10,009 bases of DNA from Candidatus Equinaster intestinalis (GTDB lineage: Bacteria; Bacillota_A; Clostridia; Oscillospirales; Acutalibacteraceae), in contig JAGHTJ010000175.1 of NCBI GenBank assembly GCA_018065375.1, forward strand, positions 1 through 10,009, read 5' to 3'. The position numbers and the translations under genes are program-made. The notes under the pieces were generated by a model. The model was not told where the DNA came from, searched no databases, and worked only from the letters and a program-made list of their open reading frames with translations. Every line of letters starts with the position of its first letter. Within the stretch, counting starts at the first letter, position 1. Positions 1 to 6,447 of this stretch are shown piece by piece.

Positions 1-52
1 GAATATATTATATCATAGTTGCCGCCATTTGTCATCAAAAATATCAAAAAAA

Positions 53-81
53 TTGACATCTTTTGAGGTAGGGTTTATAAT
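53..81 (+). promoter_or_regulatory. Perfect consensus sigma-A promoter of dusB
   Basis: TTGACA lies at 53-58 and TATAAT at 76-81, separated by exactly 17 bases, so both hexamers and the spacing match the housekeeping consensus. Counting seven bases from the end of the -10 box puts the expected transcription start at 88, which is the A of the dusB start codon. The message should therefore have no 5' leader. The box match is read directly from the sequence; the start site is inferred from standard promoter geometry. Confidence 0.85.
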
Positions 82-87
82 CAGCTT

Positions 88-1059
88 ATGAGGATAGGAA
101 ATCTTGAAATTAAAGGCTATGCCGCATTAGCTCCCATGGCGGGAGTTGCCGATAGGGCGATGCGGGAAATATGTATTGCTCACGGCGCCGCCTATACCGT
201 AGGTGAGCTTACGAGCAGTAAAGGGGTCAGCCTCGGCGATAAAAAATCGGCGGGGTATCTTAAATGCTACGATGCCGAGCGACCGATGGCGTCCCAGCTT
301 TTCGGAAGCGAACCCGAAACCATGGCAGCCGCGGCGGTGTTGGCAGAGCAGATGAACCCTGATTTTATTGATATAAATATGGGCTGTCCCGCCCCGAAGG
401 TTGCGGGAAACGGCGGCGGAAGCGCACTTATGAAAGACCCCGTGCTTGCCGAAAAAATAGTTGCGGCGGTGGTAAACAGCGTAAAAATTCCGGTAACCGT
501 AAAAATGCGAACAGGTTGGGACGAAGAAAGCATAAACGCCGCAGAAATCGCAAAAAGGGCGGAAAATGCGGGAGCGGCGGCAATAACGGTGCATGGCAGA
601 ACAAGAAAGCAGATGTATGCGCCGGGCATTGATTATGAAACGATAGCGAACGTGAAAAAAGCCGTAAAAATTCCGGTAATTGCAAACGGTGATGTGTGTA
701 ACGGTGAAACCGCAAAGCTTATGTACGAACGCACCGGAGCTGATTTTGTTATGGTGGGCCGCGCGGCGATGGGAAATCCGTTTGTTTTCGAGCAGATAAA
801 CGCCTATATGGAAAGGGGAGAAATTCTTCCTCTTCCCGATATTGAAACCCGCCTTGATACAATGCTGAAGCAAATAAAGCTTATGCTCGAATATAAAAGC
901 GAGCGGGTGGCGTTCAATGAGGCGAGAAAGCACGCCGCATGGTATATAAAGGGCGTAAAAGGGGCTTCGCGGATAAGAAAAATGTGCGGAGAAATAAAAA
1001 GTTTTGAGGATATTGAAATAATCGTCCAAAAAGCACTTGAAGAAAGCAGAAAAGTGTGA
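88..1059 (+). CDS. dusB: tRNA-dihydrouridine synthase (DusB family)
   Basis: This flavoenzyme reduces specific uridines in the tRNA D-arm to dihydrouridine, using FMN and NAD(P)H, in the cytoplasm. The 323 residues fit the family length. Visible family signatures are APMAGV (15-20), ASQLFG (68-73), the catalytic cysteine C100 in NMGCPAPKV, K139 in the TVKMRTGW strand, VHGRTR (168-173), ANGDV (199-203) and the phosphate-binding GRAAMGNP (224-231), which together outline the TIM barrel; a helical C-terminal domain follows from about 240. The start is fixed: the frame has a stop at 64-66, no other start codon lies between, and the next in-frame ATG (136) would cut into the APMAG motif. There is no Shine-Dalgarno sequence at a usable distance; the only purine-rich stretch (65-73) lies inside the promoter spacer. 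The gene runs without a terminator into yebC, 37 bases downstream. Family assignment is firm; the DusB subtype is from overall resemblance. Confidence 0.95.
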   Translation: MRIGNLEIKGYAALAPMAGVADRAMREICIAHGAAYTVGELTSSKGVSLGDKKSAGYLKCYDAERPMASQLFGSEPETMAAAAVLAEQMNPDFIDINMGCPAPKVAGNGGGSALMKDPVLAEKIVAAVVNSVKIPVTVKMRTGWDEESINAAEIAKRAENAGAAAITVHGRTRKQMYAPGIDYETIANVKKAVKIPVIANGDVCNGETAKLMYERTGADFVMVGRAAMGNPFVFEQINAYMERGEILPLPDIETRLDTMLKQIKLMLEYKSERVAFNEARKHAAWYIKGVKGASRIRKMCGEIKSFEDIEIIVQKALEESRKV

Positions 1060-1065
1060 TAAAAT
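1037..1065 (+). promoter_or_regulatory. Candidate sigma-A promoter for yebC (extended -10)
   Basis: TTGAAG (1037-1042, four of six matches) is followed after 17 bases by TAAAAT (1060-1065, five of six). The bases just before the -10 box are TGA (1057-1059), giving an extended -10 TGnTAAAAT; these three bases are also the dusB stop codon. The predicted start near 1072 gives a leader of about 25 bases containing the yebC ribosome binding site. It would let yebC be expressed apart from dusB. Predicted by eye only. Confidence 0.5.
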
Positions 1066-1083
1066 TTTAAGAAGCAATAATTT

Positions 1084-1089
1084 AAGGAG
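1084..1089 (+). promoter_or_regulatory. Ribosome binding site that fixes the yebC start
   Basis: AAGGAG ends seven bases before the ATG at 1097. The same frame is open further upstream to an ATG at 1037 inside dusB, but that codon has no such site, and the protein's invariant N-terminus begins at 1097. Confidence 0.85.
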
Positions 1090-1096
1090 AGTTTTT

Positions 1097-1831
1097 ATGT
1101 CAGGACATTCTAAATGGAATAATATCAAGCGCAAAAAAGAAAAAACCGATGCCGCAAAGGCAAAGGTATTCACCAAAATAGGCAGAGAGATAGCCGTTAT
1201 TGTTAAGCAGGGCGGCCCGAATCCTGCCGAAAACAGTAAGCTTAAGGACGCCATTGCAAAGGCTAAAGCGGCAAACGTTCCGAATGATAATATCGAAAGA
1301 ATTATCAAAAAGGCGGCAGGCGATGGCGATGGCGCAAACTATGAGGAGCTTATCTATGAGGGCTACGGTCCAAGCGGTATAGCCGTTTTGGTTGAAACCC
1401 TTACAGATAACCGTAACCGCACCGCCGGAGACATTCGTCATTATTTCGATAAATGCGGCGGAAATATGGGTCAGTCGGGCTCGGTAATGTTTATGTTTGA
1501 CCGCCGCGGTCAAATAGTTATCGAAGCCGAGGGGCTCGATGAGGATACCGTTATGGAGGCGGCTTTGGAAGCCGGCGCCGAGGATTTCAATTTCGATGGC
1601 GATGTTTTCACTATTGATACCGACCCGAATGAAATGGGTGCTGTAAGAGATGCCCTGGAGGAAAAGGGTTATTCCTTCCTTTCAGCCGAGGTTGCATACA
1701 TTCCGCAGACCTTAACCGAGCTTACCGACCCCGATGCAATCGAAAAGATGGAAAAGCTTATTGATATGCTCGAAGAAAACGATGATGTTCAGGAAATCTG
1801 GCACAACTGGGATATGCCTGACGAAGAATAA
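1097..1831 (+). CDS. yebC: YebC/PmpR family protein
   Basis: A 244-residue protein of the YebC family. Members were long annotated as transcriptional regulators; more recent work, as I recall it, places the family at the ribosome, where it relieves stalling on proline-rich stretches. Which applies here cannot be read from sequence. The diagnostic N-terminus MSGHSKWNNIKRKK is complete, followed by the helical domain with GREIAVIVKQGG and by the family motif YEGYGPSGIAVLVET (near residues 89-103) that opens the second domain; the acidic tail ends DMPDEE. The start was chosen at 1097 from this N-terminus and the preceding AAGGAG, in place of an in-frame ATG 60 bases upstream that would overlap dusB. 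It lies downstream of dusB, has a candidate promoter of its own, and ends at a strong terminator, so dusB-yebC forms a two-gene unit separated from spoIIIA. Confidence 0.95.
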   Translation: MSGHSKWNNIKRKKEKTDAAKAKVFTKIGREIAVIVKQGGPNPAENSKLKDAIAKAKAANVPNDNIERIIKKAAGDGDGANYEELIYEGYGPSGIAVLVETLTDNRNRTAGDIRHYFDKCGGNMGQSGSVMFMFDRRGQIVIEAEGLDEDTVMEAALEAGAEDFNFDGDVFTIDTDPNEMGAVRDALEEKGYSFLSAEVAYIPQTLTELTDPDAIEKMEKLIDMLEENDDVQEIWHNWDMPDEE

Positions 1832-1848
1832 TAAATAATAGCAGTAAA

Positions 1849-1892
1849 AACACCCTGTCCGAAATTTTCGGTGGACAGGGTGTTATTTTTTT
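1849..1892 (+). terminator. Rho-independent terminator after yebC
   Basis: A perfect 12-base-pair stem pairs AACACCCTGTCC (1849-1860) with GGACAGGGTGTT (1873-1884) around a 12-base loop. It is followed by a T-rich run to 1892. It begins 17 bases after the yebC stop and isolates dusB-yebC from the sporulation operon. Confidence 0.93.
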
Positions 1893-1911
1893 GCTCTTTT
1901 TCGCATAGAGT
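1883..1911 (+). promoter_or_regulatory. Candidate sigma-E promoter of the spoIIIA operon
   Basis: CATAGAGT (1904-1911) matches the Bacillus sigma-E -10 consensus CATACAnT at every specified base except one. Fourteen bases upstream, TTATTTT (1883-1889) matches five of seven positions of the -35 consensus KMATATT. This -35 lies in the T-tract of the yebC terminator. The predicted transcription start, about 1918, would fall after the first possible spoIIIAA ATG (1915). Mother-cell sigma-E control of spoIIIA is established in B. subtilis. The match here is by eye and the -35 is weak. Confidence 0.5.
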
Positions 1912-1916
1912 GTAAT

Positions 1917-1922
1917 GGTGAT
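1917..1922 (+). promoter_or_regulatory. Ribosome binding site favouring the spoIIIAA ATG at 1927
   Basis: GGTGAT is complementary to the 3' end of 16S rRNA and ends four bases before the ATG at 1927. The alternative ATG at 1915 overlaps this site and has only a weak purine run before it. Confidence 0.5.
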
Positions 1923-1926
1923 AAAA

Positions 1927-2814
1927 ATGAAGGAGCCGATAAAAACACTCGAGGCGGTAGCGGAATGTCTGCCTTACGGGATAAAAAGGGCAATCGAGGA
2001 GATAAAAAATCGCGAAGAAATTGAAGAGATACGGCTTCGCGCCGATAAACCGCTCTGCTTTACGGTGAGGGGCGAAAGCTTTTTTAAAGAGGATATAACG
2101 GTCCGAAAAGAGGATATTGCCTACTGCGTAAAAAGGTTTTGCAATGAATCGGTTTACGCCCATATAAAGGAGCTGAATTCGGGATATATTGCGGGTCCGT
2201 GCGGTTCACGAATAGGTGTTGCGGGTAATTTCGGGGGCGAAAACGCCGTACATTTTTCCTGCCTTAATATACGGATTGCCCACGAAATTATAGGGGCGGC
2301 AGACCGTCTTGTTAAAGCTTATAAGGGCGGCGGGATTTTAATACTCGGTCCTCCCGCCTGCGGTAAAACTACGGTGCTTCGCGATGCGGTAAGACAGCTT
2401 TCCGATGGTATATCGGGTAAAAGCTACCGCGTGAGCGTTATAGATTCGAGGGGAGAAATCACCGGCGGCGAATCGGGAGGAATGAATATCGGGAAAAACA
2501 CCGATGTTTTTCTTTTTTGTGAAAAGGCAAGGGGAATTGAAATGGCGCTTCGCACCTTTTCGCCCGAGATAATCTGTTTTGATGAAATCGGAACAAGTAA
2601 AGAGCTTTGCGGAGTAAAGCAGAGCATAAACGCCGGTGCCGATATAATTGCTACTGCCCACGCAGGTAGTCTTGAAGACCTTAAAAAGCGGCAGATTTTA
2701 AGGGAATTTATGCTCACCGGTGCGGTAAAAACGGTGGTTTTTATGGAGAGCAGAAGCCTATTAAATGCGGAATTTATTGATAGTGAGGAGCTGCGAAGAT
2801 GTCGGTTTTATTAA
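1927..2814 (+). CDS. spoIIIAA: Stage III sporulation protein AA, cytosolic ATPase
   Basis: This is the secretion-type ATPase of the SpoIIIA complex, made in the mother cell and thought to power or assemble the channel to the forespore. It resembles PilB/GspE-type ATPases. With the ATG at 1927 it has 295 residues, close to what I recall for Bacillus (about 307). The Walker A loop GPPACGKTT is at 141-149, the conserved VIDSRGEI strand at 171-178, Walker B IICFDEIG at 215-222 and the sensor-like ATAHAG at 242-247. An N-terminal domain with EEIEEIRLRADKP (about 30-42) precedes the ATPase core. The frame also has an ATG at 1915 that would add four residues; 1927 is preferred because of the GGTGAT site and the candidate promoter. 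The last 16 bases overlap spoIIIAB. First gene of the eight-gene operon. Confidence 0.96.
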   Translation: MKEPIKTLEAVAECLPYGIKRAIEEIKNREEIEEIRLRADKPLCFTVRGESFFKEDITVRKEDIAYCVKRFCNESVYAHIKELNSGYIAGPCGSRIGVAGNFGGENAVHFSCLNIRIAHEIIGAADRLVKAYKGGGILILGPPACGKTTVLRDAVRQLSDGISGKSYRVSVIDSRGEITGGESGGMNIGKNTDVFLFCEKARGIEMALRTFSPEIICFDEIGTSKELCGVKQSINAGADIIATAHAGSLEDLKKRQILREFMLTGAVKTVVFMESRSLLNAEFIDSEELRRCRFY

Positions 2815-3260
2815 AATTTGCGGGAACGGTTTTGATAATTTTCTGCTCTACGGCGATAGGGTTTATCCGCTCAAATAAATATACGGGGAGGGTAAACGAT
2901 TTAAAATGGTATTTAAGCGCCATAGAATCGGTGGCGCAGAAAATCAAATTCGGTATGCCGAATACTGCCGATACCGTTAAAAGCATTTTCGGCTATGAAA
3001 AATACTATTCGGTAAGCCTGCCCTTTGAAATAAAGCTCAAAAAAAGTTATCTTTCAAAGCCGGAGGAGGCTTTAATAAATGAGTTTTTCGGTGAGCTCGG
3101 CTCCTTTGATGCCGAAACCGAGGTAAAGCGGGCAAAAAGATATTCGGCGGAAATAGAAATGCGGCTTGCGGCGGCGGAAGAAAAGCAGAAAGAAAACGGA
3201 AGATTATGTAAACTTCTCGGACTTTTTTCGGGCATTGCAATATCGGTCGTTCTTATATAG
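2799..3260 (+). CDS. spoIIIAB: Stage III sporulation protein AB
   Basis: A 153-residue membrane protein, slightly shorter than Bacillus SpoIIIAB (about 171, from memory). By resemblance to type II secretion GspF-like proteins it is thought to link the SpoIIIAA ATPase to the membrane channel. A hydrophobic segment spans about residues 4-22 and a second occupies the C-terminus (about 138-153, ending GIAISVVLI). The middle is a soluble helical region; the family-typical part with MPNTADTVKSIF begins near residue 53. GAGGAG (2785-2790) lies eight bases before the ATG, which overlaps the end of spoIIIAA by 16 bases and implies coupled translation. Its TAG stop (3258-3260) sits at the edge of the ribosome binding site for spoIIIAC. 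Confidence 0.93.
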   Translation: MSVLLKFAGTVLIIFCSTAIGFIRSNKYTGRVNDLKWYLSAIESVAQKIKFGMPNTADTVKSIFGYEKYYSVSLPFEIKLKKSYLSKPEEALINEFFGELGSFDAETEVKRAKRYSAEIEMRLAAAEEKQKENGRLCKLLGLFSGIAISVVLI

Positions 3261-3269
3261 GAGAGGCAA

Positions 3270-3464
3270 ATGGATGTAGATTTTATTTTCAAGGTAGCGG
3301 CGATAGGAATTATCGTAACGGTACTCAATCAGGTGCTTGTCCGCTCGGGCAGAGAGGAGCAGGCAATGCTTACCACCCTTGCCGGGCTCGTGGTGGTTTT
3401 AATGATGCTCGTAACCCAGATAGCCGACCTTTTTTCTGCGGTTAAAAGCATATTCGGATTATAA
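3270..3464 (+). CDS. spoIIIAC: Stage III sporulation protein AC
   Basis: A 64-residue integral membrane component of the SpoIIIA channel (Bacillus about 68). It has two transmembrane helices, about residues 6-24 and 31-54, joined by a short polar loop containing SGREEQA, the most recognisable part of the family. The end carries a second amphipathic stretch. AGGAGAGG (3259-3266) lies just before the ATG and begins inside the spoIIIAB stop codon, so translation of the two is probably coupled. The exact function of SpoIIIAC is unknown; it is essential for channel function in B. subtilis. Confidence 0.93.
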   Translation: MDVDFIFKVAAIGIIVTVLNQVLVRSGREEQAMLTTLAGLVVVLMMLVTQIADLFSAVKSIFGL

Positions 3465-3466
3465 AA

Positions 3467-3853
3467 ATGGATATTTTCAAGATAGTATTTGTGCTCCTTT
3501 TTACCTGCATCGCGGCGGTGATTTTATCGCAGTATAAAAAGGAATATTCGGTAGCCGTAGCTGTTGCGGGCGGTTGTACCGTTATATTTTTTACGGTAAA
3601 AAATATCTGCGCGCCGGTAGCCGAGGTAATCGGAATTTTAAAGGATTTCGGCATAAAAAATGAGTATATTTCGGTTGCATTAAAGGCGCTTGTTATCGGT
3701 TACGTAACAAAATTTGCCGCCGATACCTGTAAAGACAGCGGACAGACCTCCCTCGCCTCAAAGGCGGAGCTTGCCGGCAAGGCGGCGATTTTCATTATAA
3801 CCCTGCCGGTTTTAATATCCACATTCAATACAATTTTCGGACTGATAAAATGA
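3467..3853 (+). CDS. spoIIIAD: Stage III sporulation protein AD
   Basis: A 128-residue membrane protein of the channel complex (Bacillus about 133). Hydrophobic helices are visible at about 3-21, 28-46, 66-82 and 106-126. The stretch from FAADTCKDSGQ to LASKAELAGK (about 83-105) is the conserved family signature. The ATG comes two bases after the spoIIIAC stop and no Shine-Dalgarno sequence precedes it, so ribosomes finishing spoIIIAC probably re-initiate here. Its stop overlaps the spoIIIAE start in an ATGA. The family is clear; its role in the complex is not known in detail. Confidence 0.93.
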   Translation: MDIFKIVFVLLFTCIAAVILSQYKKEYSVAVAVAGGCTVIFFTVKNICAPVAEVIGILKDFGIKNEYISVALKALVIGYVTKFAADTCKDSGQTSLASKAELAGKAAIFIITLPVLISTFNTIFGLIK

Positions 3854-4950
3854 AAAGAATTATTGTTTTTGTTTTGCTCATATTTTTGTTTTGCCTGCCG
3901 GTCTCGGCGCAGGAAAGTATTTATTCGGATATGTATGATTTATCGGGGCTCGAATCGGCGGAAAACTGCCTTCCGAAGGAGGCAAAAAGCATATTGGAAA
4001 GGGGCGGAATAACCCCGGATAACAGCGATTGGTACGAAAAAATCGAAATGCAAAGCGTCTTTAAAACCGTTTGGGAGATAGCAAAAGGCGGCTTCGAAAA
4101 ACCCCTTAAAAATGCCGCCGTAACGGCGGCGCTGATTCTTATTTCCGCCCTTGCCTCCTGCTTTTCGAGGGATAATGAAAGCGGAGAAAGCTTCGGCTAT
4201 TTCTTTTCGGTGATTATATGTGCCGTGGTGCTTAAAAACGTTTTTTACCTTGTCACGGCAAGTGTAAACGCCATAAAAGGCGGAGCAACCTTTATGCTCG
4301 GAGTCGTTCCGGTTTTTACGGGTGTTGCGGCGATGTCGGGAAGGGCGGTTTCCACAGCGGCGGCTTCGGGTATGATTTTACTTGCGGCGCAGGCGGTAAG
4401 CAGTCTTTGCGCATTCGTGATAGTGCCTTTAATGAGCGCATATCTTGCCATCGGTGTTGCAAGCTCGGTGTCTCCCCTTGCAGACAGCGGAATTGCCGAA
4501 AGCCTTAAAAAAATAGCAACCTGGATAATAGGCCTTGTATCCACCCTTTTTATAGGTCTTTTGTCGGTGCAAACCGCGGTAAATTCCGCAGCGGACAGCC
4601 TGCGGCTTAAAACGGCGAAATTTCTTGTGGGCTCCCTCGTGCCCGCCGTGGGAACGGCGCTGGGTGAAGCTGTAACAACCCTTTCGGGGAGCGTTACGCT
4701 TCTTAAAAGCACGGTAGGGATTTATGCCGTTTTCGGTGTAGGTGCGGTTTTGCTTCCGATAATCGCCGAGCTTGCGGCGTGGCGTATAACCCTGTGGCTT
4801 TTAAAGATTATGTCAACCTCGTTTTCCCTTAAAAAGGTAGACGCGGTTTTCGGCAGTATTGATAGTGTTTTATCGGTTTTAATGGGAATAACCGCCTTTA
4901 TCGGTGCGGTTTTTGTAATTTCGCTCGGAATAGTGGTGGGCATAAAATGA
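3850..4950 (+). CDS. spoIIIAE: Stage III sporulation protein AE, polytopic membrane protein
   Basis: The large membrane component of the SpoIIIA channel, 366 residues against roughly 399 in Bacillus (from memory). An N-terminal signal peptide is evident: positive MKR, a hydrophobic core and a likely cleavage after VSA (residue 20). A polar external region follows (about 21-85), then roughly eight hydrophobic segments from about 88 to the C-terminus. Small-residue-rich helices, such as those around TLSGSVTLLKSTVGIY, resemble transport proteins. In B. subtilis SpoIIIAE is essential for the channel and is a candidate for the actual pore. It overlaps spoIIIAD by four bases at the start and spoIIIAF by four bases at the end, both as ATGA, so all three are translationally coupled. 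Confidence 0.95.
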   Translation: MKRIIVFVLLIFLFCLPVSAQESIYSDMYDLSGLESAENCLPKEAKSILERGGITPDNSDWYEKIEMQSVFKTVWEIAKGGFEKPLKNAAVTAALILISALASCFSRDNESGESFGYFFSVIICAVVLKNVFYLVTASVNAIKGGATFMLGVVPVFTGVAAMSGRAVSTAAASGMILLAAQAVSSLCAFVIVPLMSAYLAIGVASSVSPLADSGIAESLKKIATWIIGLVSTLFIGLLSVQTAVNSAADSLRLKTAKFLVGSLVPAVGTALGEAVTTLSGSVTLLKSTVGIYAVFGVGAVLLPIIAELAAWRITLWLLKIMSTSFSLKKVDAVFGSIDSVLSVLMGITAFIGAVFVISLGIVVGIK

Positions 4951-5375
4951 TAAGCGGTTTTAAAAGCATTGCGCTCGGCTTTTGCGCGGCGGCGATTTTT
5001 TTCGGTGCGCTCTCCTTTCTTGCACCCTCCGGCAATATGAAAAAATCGGTGAGATATGCCTTTTCGCTCGTTTTTCTTGTCTTTTGTATAGGACTTTTCT
5101 CTGCATTCGGCAAGCTCGATGAAATAAAGCTTGAAATGCCGCAGGTATCGGTGTCTGCCGCGAGCGGCAACGCCTATGCCGAATATCTTTGCGGTGCGGT
5201 TTTAAAGGACGCCGGAATTACCTATAAAAAAATCACCGCAAACACTAATATTAAAGAAAACGGCGACATATATATTAACAAGATACGGATAGAAACCGAA
5301 GAAAGGCCCGATATAGTGGAGCGCAGAATCAGGGAAAAGCTGGAAGCCGAAAAAGTGGAGGTTGTAAATGAATGA
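4947..5375 (+). CDS. spoIIIAF: Stage III sporulation protein AF
   Basis: A 142-residue protein with two N-terminal transmembrane helices (about 8-26 and 36-54) and a soluble C-terminal domain. That domain, from about 77 to the end, has a helix-strand-strand-helix pattern (AEYLCGAVLKDAGITY, then DIYINKIRIET, then a charged helix) compatible with the ring-building fold described for the SpoIIIAF-AH proteins. It is clearly shorter than Bacillus SpoIIIAF (about 206, from memory); the reading frame is intact and the coupling on both sides is normal, so this looks like a compact family member and not a truncation. It overlaps spoIIIAE by four bases and spoIIIAG by eight. The second half of the gene contains the spoIIIAG ribosome binding site. 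Confidence 0.92.
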   Translation: MISGFKSIALGFCAAAIFFGALSFLAPSGNMKKSVRYAFSLVFLVFCIGLFSAFGKLDEIKLEMPQVSVSAASGNAYAEYLCGAVLKDAGITYKKITANTNIKENGDIYINKIRIETEERPDIVERRIREKLEAEKVEVVNE

Positions 5376-5907
5376 GCGGATAAAGGTTTTTTTGAAAAAA
5401 TTTCAAAACGGCAAAACGGTTATGATACTCGGTATAGCCGGTATACTGCTTATATTTCTTTCTTCACTTCTGCCCGAGCAGGGCACATCTCACAAAACCG
5501 CCGATAACCCCGATTTAACCCAAACGGAATATTTGAGCGGTCTCGAAAAGCAGATTACGGCAATAGTAAAACGCATAAGCGGTAAAAACGCCGAGGTTGT
5601 TATAACCCTCGATACCGGTGTTACATATAATTATGCGGCGGAAACCAAAACCTCGCAGTCTGATAAGAGCGGACAGAGCACGGCGGAGAGCGAGAAAAGC
5701 AGTGAGGATAAAAAGACTATCGTTACCGACCAGAACGGCAGTGAAAGTCCGATAATCATAAACTCATTTCTTCCTCAAATACGGGGTGTTGCGGTGGTTT
5801 ATTTCGGAGCAGACGATTATAATACCAACGAACGGATAGCTTCAGCCTTAAAGGCGGCGCTTTCGGTTTCTTCAAATCAAATTTTTATTTACGGAAACGG
5901 AGGATAA
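5368..5907 (+). CDS. spoIIIAG: Stage III sporulation protein AG, ring-forming channel protein
   Basis: This protein forms a large ring in the space between mother cell and forespore; the B. subtilis version is a 30-subunit ring by cryo-EM. Here it has 179 residues (Bacillus about 229). One transmembrane helix lies at about 18-35. The ring-building motif is split: first half about 54-84 (EYLSGLEKQITAIVKRI, then AEVVITLDTG), second half about 139-176 (GVAVVYFGADD, a helix, then NQIFIYG). Between them residues 85-138 correspond to the beta-triangle insertion of the family; the part from about 94 to 117 is low-complexity, rich in Ser, Lys and Glu. GGAGGT (5357-5362) lies five bases before the ATG and inside spoIIIAF. 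The domain reading is inference from residue pattern. Confidence 0.94.
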   Translation: MNERIKVFLKKFQNGKTVMILGIAGILLIFLSSLLPEQGTSHKTADNPDLTQTEYLSGLEKQITAIVKRISGKNAEVVITLDTGVTYNYAAETKTSQSDKSGQSTAESEKSSEDKKTIVTDQNGSESPIIINSFLPQIRGVAVVYFGADDYNTNERIASALKAALSVSSNQIFIYGNGG

Positions 5908-5911
5908 TATT

Positions 5912-6439
5912 ATGAAAAAAGGAAAAGTTCTCGGAAAAGGACAGATATTGCTTGCAGTTATGGTGGTGGCGCTGGGCCTTGCGGTCTGGTTTAATATGAG
6001 GTATTCCGATACCGCCGAAACGGGAAAATATTTAGGCGAAGCGCAGTATGTGGATACTACATCGGGTGAGGCGGTGGAAACCTCCGCAAAAACCGATTAT
6101 TTTTCTACGGCGAAAAAGGAGCGCGATGATGCCTTCGAGCAGGCAAGCGGAAAATTGCAGACGGCGATAAAAACCGCGGGCGGCAATACCGAGGCAGTAA
6201 AGGAGGCGGCGGATAAGGCGGCAAGCCTTACCTCCCGCAAAACGGCGGAGGCCAATATAGAATCTCTGCTTAAGGCAAAGGGCTTCAGCGAGGCTTTGGC
6301 GGTTATCGGAGATAACGATATAAATATTGTGGTAAGGGGAAGCTCCCTTACCGCCGCGCAGACACTCCAAATTCAGGATATAGCGGCGGCGCAGAGCGGA
6401 TATACGAGCGATAAAATAAAAATTCTTACGGTACAGTAA
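5912..6439 (+). CDS. spoIIIAH: Stage III sporulation protein AH, SpoIIQ partner
   Basis: Mother-cell membrane protein whose extracellular domain binds forespore SpoIIQ, zippering the two membranes and completing the channel. It has 175 residues (Bacillus about 218, from memory). A single transmembrane helix covers about 10-27 after a Lys/Gly-rich start. An acidic linker (about 32-60) leads to the conserved DYFSTAKKERDDAFEQA helix (62-78), a further helical region, and the YscJ/FliF-like ring-building domain from about 111 to the end (ANIESLLKAKGF, then INIVVRG, then IQDIAAAQSG and KIKILTV). GGAGGA (5899-5904) precedes the ATG at a suitable distance, and the gene starts four bases after spoIIIAG. 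It is the last spoIIIA gene; no terminator is visible before the next gene, so read-through is likely. Confidence 0.94.
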   Translation: MKKGKVLGKGQILLAVMVVALGLAVWFNMRYSDTAETGKYLGEAQYVDTTSGEAVETSAKTDYFSTAKKERDDAFEQASGKLQTAIKTAGGNTEAVKEAADKAASLTSRKTAEANIESLLKAKGFSEALAVIGDNDINIVVRGSSLTAAQTLQIQDIAAAQSGYTSDKIKILTVQ

Positions 6440-6447
6440 GTTTGATA

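Noticed and set aside
1..52. Possible end of an upstream gene or structured RNA at the left edge
   Set aside because: The bases are AT-rich with no clear hairpin, no terminator and no codon pattern long enough to judge.
1037..1096. Extended N-terminus of YebC from the ATG at 1037
   Set aside because: It would add 20 residues before the invariant MSGHSKW start, overlaps dusB, and lacks the AAGGAG site that precedes 1097.
127..1308. A 393-residue open frame on the minus strand across dusB and yebC
   Set aside because: It is antisense to two strongly conserved genes, has no family resemblance, is rich in His, Cys, Phe and Arg in the manner of a shadow frame, and has no ribosome binding site.
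4245..4712. A 155-residue minus-strand frame inside spoIIIAE
   Set aside because: It is a mirror of alanine- and valine-rich membrane helices; SpoIIIAE fully explains the stretch.
6442..6447. TTGATA as the -35 box of the Asp23-family gene
   Set aside because: It lies 22 bases from the TATACT -10, too far for normal sigma-A spacing, and no Spo0A-box match is evident nearby to compensate.
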